Shown here piece after piece: positions 31,993 to 42,326 of a stretch of DNA of 64,000 nucleotides (positions within the stretch are counted from its first letter, which is position 1; each line of letters opens with the position of its first letter). The notes under the pieces are model-generated. The model was not told the DNA's origin and did no database searches. It saw only the letters and a program-made list of their open reading frames with translations. The position numbers and the translations under genes were made by a program. Source of the DNA: Meconema thalassinum (taxonomy: Eukaryota; Arthropoda; Insecta; Orthoptera; Tettigoniidae); contig OX336388.2 in assembly GCA_946902985.2 (NCBI GenBank), positions 1,509,102,545-1,509,166,544 on the forward strand, read 5' to 3'.

Positions 31993-33480
31993 AGCCTATT
32001 TTCAATTTTGAAAAAAAAATAGGCTTATGAGATCACCTTTTGTCCGTGTGTGTGTGTGTGTGTGTGTCCCCCTAATAAAATCTAAACGGCTGGAGCGATT
32101 TCAATGAAACTCGGTAAGTTCATAGCACTATTCCCGGCGATCTCGACCGTGCCCTTCAAATTTTGTTACGTCTCACCAATCCAACATGGCGACTGTGCGA
32201 AGTATTTCACTAGCATTCAATATCTCTTAAACAATTACCGATATCGCCCTGAAATTGTGTACGGTGATAAAGGGCACTACTAGAAGTTCACCTATGAGAC
32301 TTTCAAAAACCTGGTGACTACAAAACCAACATGGCGGTCAAGCGAATTTGAGACTTTTAAATAGACTTTTCTCGCGATTTAACTATCCAAACGTAATGAA
32401 ACTTGGTACAGCAAATGTTTATATACATTGTAATGCACTGGAGTCTAATTTAGTTCAATTGTTTACATAACCTGAAAATGGCGGCTGTGCGAATTATTTC
32501 ACTGACATTCTATATCTCCGAAACTGTTACAGATATCACCCTGCAATTTTGTACAGTGATAAAGGGTACTGATACAAGTTAACCTATGCATATTTCATAA
32601 ACCTGTAAAGTACAAAACGAACATGGCGACCAAGCGAATTTGAAATATTTTAATAGACTTTTCTCGTGATTTAACTCTCTGAGCGCAGTGAAATGTGGTA
32701 CAGTAAATGATTTTGCAGATTGTAATGCACTGCCATCTAATTTCATTCAATTGTTTACATAACCTCAAGATGGCGGCTGTGCGAAATTTTAAAATTAAGT
32801 TTTTATTTCTTGTGTCGTAATCATGCGATCGAAGTGAAACCTTGAATAATGAACCTAGGCAATAATTGTCCTTGAATGGTACATAACTCTATGGCCTATA
32901 CATATAACAATCCTAAATGGCGAGCTTCCGAAATATTTAAACGGTTCTCAATACCTATGAATCTTTTACAGCAACCAAACTGATTTTTTTAATGTTCATA
33001 GAGACTATGAACATATGTTCACGTATAGGACTTCAGTAACCTGGTGAGCACAAATCCAACATGGCGGCGACGCGAAGTATAAATATTTAAATGGACGTTT
33101 CTTGCGAATTAACTATGCGAGTGCCGTGAAACGTTGCACGTTAAATGCTTATACAAATGTTGATCCACTGGCATCTAATTTATTTCAATTGTTTGCATAA
33201 TCGCAAGATGGCTGTTGTGCGTAATTTTAAAATCTCGTTTTTACTTCTTGTGTTCTAATCATGCGATTGAAGTTTGAATACCACATGTACACAATAATAT
33301 TAATGTAATAGTACAAAAATAAAAATCCAACCTGGCGACAATCTGAAATATTTAGACGGCTCTCAATATCTACGAATCTGTTACAGCAATTAAACTGAAA
33401 TTTTGTATGTTGATAGTGGCAATTAACATGAGTAGGATATATGAAAATAGGCTGTATAGTTCTTCACGGAACTACTTGTT
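31993..33480 (+). mobile_element. Family B Helentron-like repeat, copy 1
   Basis: It opens AGCCTATTTTC (31993-32003), repeated inverted at the hairpin (aaaaataggct) and again near the 3' end as GAAAATAGGCT (33443-33453). Then cttatgagatcaccttttgt, (GT)n at 32047-32067, ccccctaataaaatctaaac and ggctggagcgatttcaatga. The body carries ATGGCG (or a close variant) at 32186, 32331, 32478, 32623, 32770, 32917, 33061 and 33208, in steps of 144-147 bp. The 3' end is the perfect stem agttc-ttcacg-gaact, then acttgtt. No coding frame. Confidence 0.85.
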
Positions 33481-33543
33481 AATGGTTTTGATATTGTGCC
33501 TATTCAGGGAAGTATGATTTGTTCTCTCTCAAAACTCCATTTT

Positions 33544-35063
33544 TAGCCTTTATTCATTTTATGGAAAAAATAAAAAGGCTTATGAAGTCACCTTTTGTCC
33601 ATGTGTGTGTGGTGTGCGTATGTATGTGTGATGTGTGTGTTCTGTGTGATGTGTGTGTGTCCCCCTCTCATAACTTCTAAACGGCAGGAGCGATTTCAAT
33701 GAAACTCGGTAATGTGCCGTGCCCTTCGAATTTTACTACGTCTCACCAATCCAACATGGTGGCTGTGCGAAATATTCAACCAGCATTCAATATCTCCGAA
33801 ACTATTACCGATATCACCCTGAAATTTTGCACGGTGATAAAGAGCACTACTAGAACATCACCAATGAGACTTTCAAAAAAACGGATAACGACTAAACCAA
33901 CATGGCGGCCAAGTGAATTTGCAACATTTAAATAGACTTTTCTCTCGATTTAACCCTCAAACGCAATGAACCTTGGTACAGCAAATGTTTATGCACATTG
34001 CAATGCATTGGCGTTTACTTTAGTTCAATTGTTTACATAACCTCAACATGGCGGCTGCGCGAAATATTTCACTGGCATTTTATATCTCCGAAACTATTAC
34101 TGATATCACCCTATTTTTTTACGATGATAAAGGGCACTACTTCACGTCTATCAATGTAACTTTCAAAAACCTGTAAGGTACAAAACGAACATGGCGGCCA
34201 AGCGAAGTTGAAACGTTTTAATATAATAGATTATTCTCGCGGTATAACCATCTGAGCACAGTAAAAATATAATACAGTATATGATTATACATATTGTAAT
34301 GCACTGGCATCTAATTTAGTTTAATTGTTTAAATTAACTCAAGATGGAGGCTGTGCAAAATTTTAAAATTAAGTTTTTATTTCTTGTGTCGTAATCATGC
34401 GATCGAAATGAAAGTTTGAATAATGAAGCTACGCAATAATTTTCCTTTAATGGTACATAACTCTATGGCCTATACATATAACAATCCAAAATGGTGACCA
34501 TCCCAAATATTTAGACGGTTCTCAATATCTACGAATCTTTTGCAGCAATCAAACTGAAATTATGTATGTTCCTAGAGGTTATGAACATACGTTCACCTAT
34601 AGGACATTCAATAACCTGGTGGGCACAAATCCAACATGGTGGCGACGCGAAATATATATATTCAAATTGACGTTTCTAGCGATTTAACCATCCGGGTACA
34701 ATGAAACTTGGTATGGCAAATGCTTATACGAATGTTAATCCCCTGGCTTCTAATTTATTTCAATTATTTTCATATCCACAGGATGGCAGCTGTGCGAAAT
34801 TTTAAAATCTCGTATTGACGTCTTGTGTCATGCGATTGAAGTTTGAATACTACACGTACACAATAATCTTCATGAAATAGCACATATCTCTAGGACCTAC
34901 ATATATAAAAATCCAACATGGCAAACATTCGTATTATTAGACGCGTCTCAATATCTACGAATCTATTACAGCAATCAAACTTAAATTTTGTATGTTGAAA
35001 GGTGCAATGAACATAAGTAGGATATATGCAAATTGGCTTGAGTTCTTCACGGAACTACTTGTT
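33544..35063 (+). mobile_element. Family B Helentron-like repeat, copy 2 (in repeat D)
   Basis: Same layout as copy 1: agcctttattc hairpin (33544-33580), cttatgaagtcacc, a GT-type microsatellite (33602-33660), ccccctctcataacttctaa, body units with ATGGCGGC and the 3' hairpin agttc-ttcacg-gaact followed by acttgtt at 35063. The 3' subterminal repeat has decayed. The right flank is repeat D, whose other copy (49225-49402, minus) reads straight across the insertion point. Confidence 0.85.
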
Positions 35064-35290
35064 CCAACCCTTTTGGTCAATGGTTGGTGCTATCGAAATC
35101 CTTTACTTAGATAAGTTTTTGGTCCTTATCCGAAGAATAGTACGAACTGTGAATGGATTCCAGTTTTTGCATACTAAGAAAGTTATAGGGACATTTCACT
35201 TTTAAGAAAAAGGCCCCCTATTTTCCCCCTCCCCCAGGTGCGACTTTGCCCTTTGACGAATTTGACCGAGAATTTGAATGGCTATATTAG
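35064..35290 (+). repeat. Interspersed repeat D, copy 1
   Basis: ccaacccttttggtcaatgg, ttggtgctatcg, tccttatccgaagaatagta and actaagaaagttatag match the reverse of 49225-49402. The short segment left of family B copy 2 (33526-33543, caaaactccatttt) matches the expected continuation of D. The family is unidentified. Confidence 0.75.
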
Positions 35291-35389
35291 CCTATATGTA
35301 TAAATTGTAACGTGGTTGGTAGTTATCGTATCCATAAGAAAGAGATATATGTACACGTGTAGGCTATAGGCCTATTATATAAACTTTTG

Positions 35390-36700
35390 AACTGACGGTT
35401 GTTTTGTCTCAATTCACAAATCCAACATGGCGACCAAGCAAAATATTTTGTCGGCATTCTATATCTCCGAAACTGTTGGTGATATCACCCTGAAATTTTG
35501 TATGGCGATAGACGATGCTACGATATGTTCACGTCTGTGACATTTATGAACTGTTAAGTACAAAATCAACATGGCGGCCAAGCGAATTTAAAATATGTAA
35601 ATGGATCTTTCTTGTGGTTTTAACATCCGAGCACAATGAAACATGTTTAGGTAATTGGTTTATGCAAGATTTAATCTACTGGCATTTCATTTTATCCAAT
35701 AGTTTGCATAACGTCAAGATGTCGGTTGTGCGAAATTTTGAAATTGATTTATTATTTTTACTTCCCTATTCATGCGATCGAAGTGAACCTTTGAATTATG
35801 AACCACTGCAATAATATTCATCTATTTGTACCTAACACTGTGGCCTAAATTTAGAACAACCCAATATGGCGATCATCCGAAGAAAATCACTAGTTCCCAA
35901 TATCAACGATTCTATTACAGCAATTAAACTGAAATGTTGCACGGTGATACAGGCCATTAGGCTATAATTAGTTCAACTATGAGACTTTCAATAACCCGAT
36001 GAGCACAAAAGTAACATGGAGGCGATGCGAAATTTAAATAACTTATTTAAATGGATTTTTCTCGCGACTTAGTCATCTGACCATTGTGAAACTTGGCACG
36101 GTATATTCTCATACAAGGCTTAATATAGTGTCAACTAATTTATTTCATTTTATGAGAACTTCAAAATGGTGGCTGTGAATTTTTTTTTAAATATTTATTT
36201 TTATTTCTCGTGTTCTAAACAAGCGATGAAAATGTAGGTTGGTATAATGAACCACCATTATAATAACTATCTGCCGGCATCCATAGCCTGCATATACAAC
36301 TATCCAACATGGCGTCCATGCGATATATTTCGCCGGTTCACAATACCTCTGAGACTATTTAAGCAATCGAACTGAAATTTGATATGGTGATAGAGGACTA
36401 CGAAGTACATAAATCTGACTTACAAACTCAAATATAACATAGCAGCCAAGTGTCTTTCAAATATTTCAAATGACATTTCTGGAGATCTGATCACGCGTGA
36501 GCAATGAAACTTAGAACAGAGAATTTTTATTCAGAGCTTAGTAATGATACATCTAATGTTCAATTGTTTTCATAAATTCAAGATGGCAGCAGATCAATAT
36601 TTTAAAACCTTATTTTCTTAATTTCTCTTCTATTATTCAATAATTTTAAGTGAAGATTCGTATGATGGTATATAACAATAAGTATTATCTAATGGCACTA
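35390..36700 (+). mobile_element. Family B body, copy 3 (ends lost)
   Basis: The body units of family B continue (aatccaacatggcgaccaag at 35420, aacatggcggccaagcg at 35569, then increasingly diverged units to about 36700) but I find neither the 5' microsatellite nor the 3' hairpin with CTTGTT. An old, truncated copy. Confidence 0.7.
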
Positions 36701-36966
36701 AATTATGTAGCTTAGTCTTCCTGAATCATAGAAGCCGTCCATTCAACTTCTGTTAAAATAAAGTCCCTCGACTCGTTACAGAAAGAAGCCATCTCGTGGG
36801 ACGAGTCTTAATCACCGATACTGAATGTTATATAATCTAGCAAATCATTTCTCAATGTAATGGTGTTGGTGAAGACATAGGTCATTCATCAATACTACAT
36901 AGATCGACTGAAAAGTAAGTCTCTTACTAGAATATGAAGCCAACGCTGAAATATTGCTTCTAAAAT

Positions 36967-37347
36967 TTCTGTAATATCCTAAGTTTGGACATTCCATCTC
37001 TAAACTATTCCTGGGTGTCCTCTCAGTATTGTTGCCAGAGTTAAGAACTGTTCATGGCAAGTGTTGTAATATTTTAAGTTTGGACATCCCTGCTCTAAAC
37101 TATTCCTAGGTGTCCTCTCAGTATTGTTGGCACAGTTGAGAACTGCTGATGGTAATTTCTGAAAGATCTTAAGTTTGGATATCCCTGCTCTAAACTATTC
37201 CTGGATGTCCTCTCAGCATTGTTGGCACAGTTGAGAACTGATGATGGTAAGTTCTGTAATATCTTAAGTTTGGACATCCCTGCTCTAAATTATACTTGGA
37301 TGTACTCTGAGCATTGCTGGCACAGTTGAGAACTGCTGATGGTAGCT
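36967..37347. repeat. 95-bp tandem repeat, four units
   Basis: Equivalent points (tctgtaatat or gttgtaatat) fall at 36968, 37063, 37158 and 37253, exactly 95 bp apart. Shared words include aagtttggacatccctgctc, taaactattcctgg and cacagttgagaactg. The first unit is the most diverged. No unit of this type occurs elsewhere in the window. Confidence 0.9.
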
Positions 37348-37794
37348 ACAAACTCAGGCTTCTGGAAAAGGTTCAGTATTTGAGTTGTTTGTGGTATGTA
37401 CACCGACAGAAACTGGTAACTATCATGTATAACGTATTGAATTCAGTACATTCTCCTGACTCAACATATTCCGTACTCCTCCTTAGAAGTTTTTCTTTGT
37501 CTATGCCGAACTTAAAATATTCAGAGAAAAGTTTTAACCTAATCCTATCGCAAAGGAAATGCAGAGGAAGAGAAAAAGAAGCCGTACGAAAATATTGCAG
37601 AAGGGTTTCTCTTGTTTGGAAACTTAAGCCATTTCGTTTCGTTTTGCTCGTTGCTTTAAAGGAAGTTAGATGGCGGAAGACAGGGAAGGACAAAACGCTC
37701 ATCAAGGGACGGAATTACTCAGTGTCTTGTGACAGTGGCTGTCAGGTTATATATTTATCTTACTGCTCTGAATATGAATGAGCTGAAAATGGTT
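37348..37794. other. Overlapping open frames, no gene recognised
   Basis: A 155-codon plus frame (37314-37781) and a 110-codon minus frame (37373-37705) overlap. Neither shows a domain, signal peptide or low-complexity pattern I recognise. The plus frame starts within the tandem array. Probably chance frames. Confidence 0.4.
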
Positions 37795-38210
37795 GGCTGC
37801 TGAGTCATTTGCGGGCCTGCGACATCAATTTCATTTAGCTCGGTGTATTTGGGAGTGTTTGTATAGGTTTATTCTGATAAAATGTATTACTGTGGAGTAT
37901 TTAGAAGTGTATGTGTTTTTAATTGTGACTAAGATTGGAAAGGGGCTTGTCGTGGCCATACATTAGAGACCGTCCCGGTATTTGTCTGGAGTCGAAGTGG
38001 GAAACCACTGAAAACCGCTTATAAGACGTTTGAGGTGGAAAACGAACCTACCTCATTTCAGTTCTGCCTCAGAAGACTGAATGTAACCCGTTTCAGTCCT
38101 CAGATCAGAATTAAGTTTCTTGGCAGAGCACAGAATGGAAACCTGAACTCAGTGGTGACAGCTAAGAATTGGTCCGTACACCACGAGGTGGTCAAGATGA
38201 AGATGATTAA
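37795..38210 (-). mobile_element. SINE family 3, full-length-like
   Basis: On the minus strand: cttagctgtcaccactgagt (head), ctctgccaagaaactta, ctgatctgaggactgaaacg, ttttcagtggtttccc, ccagacaaataccgggacgg, the cacattgatgtcgcag hairpin region and a short tail. One of the longest family 3 copies here, though its B box is mutated. Confidence 0.75.
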
Positions 38211-38844
38211 CATTCTAAGGACACTACAGTGATCCCTTCGGATCTTGCAGTGGATGGTTACATCAAATCCTGTATTGCATTCGTATTGACTACATTGACC
38301 TTGCCGTTCCTCCCTTTAAAGCAAAAATAACTAACTCGCTTATTTACTCCGGGTGAAGTCTAGAAAGTCCGTGTAAATTACCCTACTCACTGAGATTGAC
38401 ATTTTCAACGTGGGACACGAGGAATGACGACTGTGTCTTCCCTAACCTATACAATGAATCGGGTTTGTAATTTATTATTATGGGGCCGATATCTTATAAA
38501 GAAGTGTCGACTCTTGAAATAAGGTATGGTACCTTACCACACCCCAAGGGTTTCTTCTTTTTCTTCTACAAAGTGTTTGTTGAATTTAGGTGCTTGATAG
38601 ATCTCAATTATGAATGCTATGTACATAATATGTATTTAAATGTTTGGTAAACTGTGTAATGGTGATTGTATGTTCATTCAATGTGTTAGTATTGGGAAGA
38701 AAGTAGCCCTGTCTTTGTGACGGTGGGATAGGAACACACCTATCGATCAAGTCCACACCGGGCAATGGGTGGTCTAAGGGGGTATATTCACTCTTCTGTC
38801 CATAAAGGTCCTGTCTTTGATTCATGACTTTGGTAGAGAAATTC
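38211..38844. other. No gene recognised
   Basis: No frames, repeats or promoter-like boxes recognised. Confidence 0.45.
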
Positions 38845-38960
38845 GATTCTGGGACGAGGATCGGAAAGGCATACACTCAGCCATGTGAACACTGCTCAGA
38901 AGAGGTGAATCTGATTCTGCCTCAGATGTTATGGAAGTTCTTCATCGTTACTTCTCAAGT
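38845..38960 (+). mobile_element. SINE family 3, degenerate fragment
   Basis: attcgattctgggacgagga, gcatacactcagccatgtg and gcctcagatgttatggaag follow the family 3 order. Highly diverged. Confidence 0.45.
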
Positions 38961-39469
38961 TAACTCTTGGCAAAGTAAATGGGTCCGAATGTTACTGGAG
39001 GTGGCTTGGGATGAACATAAGAGATGTCTAATATTCCAGATCGTGAAAGTGTAAGTCAGAAATATCAATCTTGGTAGTATTTAAATATAAATAATTTAAT
39101 CTCTTGTCTCTTTGTGATGTTCAGTCTGAAGATTGGTTTCAGTAGCACTATCTAATGCCCATTCTTCGACTAATCTCTTCAGCCGTAAGTAGCTGTTGCA
39201 GAATTTGTCTGGCATTAACCGAGGCAGGTAGTCAGTGTTACGTGCGGTCTTCCTCCATAATTCCCTCTTTCTACACGACCTTCCAGATATGTGTGTGCCT
39301 TATCTTTTAAGTCAACATATTTTACAATAATGCCTGTTTTCAGTCATTCTCAGTCCTTCCTCATTTATGATATTATCCACCCTTGAAATAATTAACATCT
39401 TTCTATGAGAGCACTTTCTGAATTGGTCAATCCGTCCATTGTAGGTGGGTTTTAACACATTCACTGCAC

Positions 39470-39640
39470 GTCTCGTGGCGTAGTGCTGAGTGTCTTGGCT
39501 ACTCCTCTGGAAAGGGGCCGATGACCGTTTTGTACCGCACTCTAAATCAACAATCACCCCCATACCTGCCTGGGAGCCAGGGTTTGATCCCCTGCTCTCG
39601 CAAAAATGTAATTCTGGTTTGAAGTACTAGAGCGGTATCA
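39470..39640 (+). mobile_element. SINE head, family 3-like fragment
   Basis: ctcgtggcgtagtgctgagt (A-box-like) at 39471 and gccagggtttgatcccctgc (B-box-like) at 39581, then ctctcgcaaaaatgtaattc and ctggtttgaag. Ends abruptly; probably 3'-truncated by later rearrangement. Confidence 0.5.
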
Positions 39641-39774
39641 ATGACATACAAGTCAACCAAGTGGTGTCATTATCGGAGACTGGCAACTTTCTTAAATGTT
39701 CAAACCCATTTCATTACCATTCTTTTGGTCATGGTATGTTCTCCACACGCTTCACTAATCTACCGGTGAATTTC

Positions 39775-40043
39775 AACGCCTTTTACGTCTTCTGCATTTA
39801 GAAGACGAATCAAAATATAATAATAATACAGATTTTACGTCTCTTATAACTACCCAGGCTTTTAGAGACTCCGAGGATCCGGAATTTGCCCCCGAAGGGA
39901 TTTTTAACGTGCCAGTAAATCTACCGACACGTCTCCCTTTTATTTGCGCACTCTCAAATGCCAACCGAATGCGCCAGGATTCGATCCTGCAACCTTGGGA
40001 ACAGCAGGCGAGAACGTTACCTCTGAACCACGCAGCCAGTAAG
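39775..40043 (-). mobile_element. SINE family 2, minus strand
   Basis: On the minus strand: ctggctgcgtggttcagagg (A-box-like), ggatcgaatcctggcg (B-box-like), ggcatttgagagtgcgc, gtgtcggtagatttactggc, atcccttcgggggc and agacgtaaaatctg. Matches 5559-5800. Its head lies within about 10 bp of the family B copy that follows. Confidence 0.75.
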
Positions 40044-40047
40044 AAAA

Positions 40048-41768
40048 AACAAGTAGTTCCGTGAAGAACTATACAGCCTATTTTCATATATCCTGCTCAT
40101 GTTAATTTCTTCTAACAACATACAAAATTTCAGTTTAATTGCTGTAACAGATTCGTAGATATTGAGAACCGTCTAAATATTTCAGATTGTCGCCAGGTTG
40201 GATTTTTATTTTTGTACTATTACATTAAGATTATTGTATACGTGTGGTATTCAAACTTCAATGGCATGATTAGAACACAAGAAGTAAAAACGAGATTTTA
40301 AAATTACGCACAGCAGCCATCTTGTGATTATGCAAACAATTGAAATAAATTAGATGCCAGTGGATCAACATTTGTATAAGCATTTAACGTGCAACGTTTC
40401 ACAGCACTCGGATAGTTAATTCGCGAGAATCGTCCATTTAAATATTTATACTTCGCGTCGCCGCCATGTTGGATTTGTGCTCACCAGGTTAATGAAAGTC
40501 CTATAGGTGAACATATGTTCATAGTCTCTATGAACATTAAAATTTCAGTTTGGTTGCTGTAAAAGAATCATAGATATTGAGAACCGTCTAAATATTTCGG
40601 AAGCTCACCATTTAGGATTGTTATATGTATAGGCCATAGAATTATGTACCATTCAAAGACAATTATTGCCTAGGTTCATTATTCAAACTTTCACTTCGAT
40701 CGCATGATTACGACACAAGAAATAAAAACTTAATTTTAAAATTTCGCACAGCCGCCATATTGAGGTTATGTAAACAATTGATTTAAATTAGATGGCAGTG
40801 CATTAAAATCTGCAAAATCATTTACTGTACCACATTTCACTGCGCTCAGAGAGTTAAATCACGAGAAAAGTCTATTAAAATATTTCAAATTCGCTTGGTC
40901 GCCATGTTCGTTTTTTACTTTACAAGTTTATGAAGTATACATAGATAAACTTGTACCAGTACCCTTTATCACCGTACAAATTTGCAGGGTAATATCTGTA
41001 ATAGTTTCGGAGATATAGAATGTCAGTGAAATAGTTTGCACAGTCGCCATTTTGAGGTTATGTAAACAATTGAACTAAATTAGACACCAGTGCATTACTA
41101 TGTGTATGAACACTTGCTGTACCTAGTTTCATTACGTTTGGATGGTTAAATCGTGAGAAAAGTCTATTTAAAAGTCTCAAATTCGCTTGGTCGCCATGTT
41201 CGTTTTCTACTTTACAAGTTTATGAAATATACATAGGTAAACTTGTATCAGTAACCTTTATCACCGTACTAAATTGCAAGGTGATATCTGTAATAGTTTC
41301 GGAGATATAGAATGTCAGTGAAATATTTCGCACAGCCGCCATTTTGAAGTTATGTTAACAATTGAACTAAATTAGACTCCAGTGCATTACAATGTGTATA
41401 AACATTTGCTGTACCAAGTTTCATTACGTGTGGATAGTTAAATCGCGAGAAAAGTCTATTTAAAAGTCTCAACTTCGCTTGACCGCCATGTTGGTTTTGT
41501 AGTCACCAGGTTTTTGAAAGTCTCATAGGTGAACTTCTAGTAGTACCCTTTATCACTGTACACAATTTCAGGGCGATATCGGTAATAGTTTCGGAGATAT
41601 TGAATGCTAGTGAAATATTTCGCACAGCCGCCATTTTGCATTGGTGATACGTAACAAAATTTGAAGGGCACGGTCGAGGTCGCCGGGAATAGTGCTATGA
41701 ACATACCGAGTTTCATTGAAATCGCTCCAGCCGTTTAGATTTTATTAGGGGGGGACACACACACGAAT

Positions 41769-41804
<36 letters not shown>

Positions 41805-41859
41805 CACACGGACAAAAGGTGATCTCATAAGCCTATTTTTTCAAAATTGAAAATAGGCT
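40048..41859 (-). mobile_element. Family B Helentron-like repeat, copy 4
   Basis: Complete and inverted relative to copies 1-3. The 3' end is at the left (aacaagt, hairpin agttc-cgtgaa-gaact, AGCCTATTTTC at 40075-40085). The 5' end is at the right (GAAAATAGGCT at 41849-41859 with the hairpin, gataagag order, (CA)n at 41770-41810). GCCGCCAT or close variants recur through the body at the family spacing. It is closely similar to copy 1 but contains extra units. Confidence 0.85.
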
Positions 41860-42083
41860 AAAAATTACGAGCCTTACAGTAGTCGCTCAAGATGTGTAAC
41901 ACCTGACATGTTATCCTACTATAAAATATTGATGAAATATAGGAGCACTATTATACATTTCCATTAGATGATTAATTACATTCACAACTTGTTCCATAGA
42001 ACCAACGCTCAAGTTATCTATTTTCTTAAGAATAGAGGATAAGGGATTAGGTAAACCAGCATAATTTAACGCCTCAGTATTTT

Positions 42084-42267
42084 TGTTGTGTTGGCAGCAA
42101 GCACTAGAGTGTAGTGCAGTATCTTTGCCATAGTCTTTGATATCAGTGAAGTTCAGTGTCAAAAACAATATGGTGTGTATCGTGTGAATTGTGAATCTTT
42201 CCACAACAAATAATAAAATATGCATTCTAGAGGAGTCTATGTGATTTATTAAGAAGTGAACCTAACA
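42084..42267 (+). repeat. BEL 5' LTR
   Basis: 184 bp, begins TG and ends CA. Contains aataataaaatatgc (possible poly(A) signal) at about 42208-42222. Identical by eye to the 3' LTR. Confidence 0.95.
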
Positions 42268-42270
42268 TTT

Positions 42271-42288
42271 TATGGCGACCAGTGACAC
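42271..42288 (+). promoter_or_regulatory. BEL primer-binding site
   Basis: TGGCGACCAGTGACACGA begins four bases after the 5' LTR. The first eight bases match the complement of a tRNA 3' end ...GGTCGCCA, of the kind seen in tRNA-Arg; the later bases match less well. The tRNA identity is an inference. Confidence 0.6.
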
Positions 42289-42326
42289 GATTCATTCATA
42301 GTAAAAGGCTCCCGTGAAGAAAGAAG

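Noticed and set aside
37314..37781. 155-codon plus-strand frame as a gene
   Set aside because: No domain or known motif, starts inside the tandem array, and an overlapping 110-codon minus frame is as open.
33544..41859. CRISPR-like spaced repeats
   Set aside because: The units are near-identical along their whole length, without unique spacers, and the setting is a eukaryotic mobile element.
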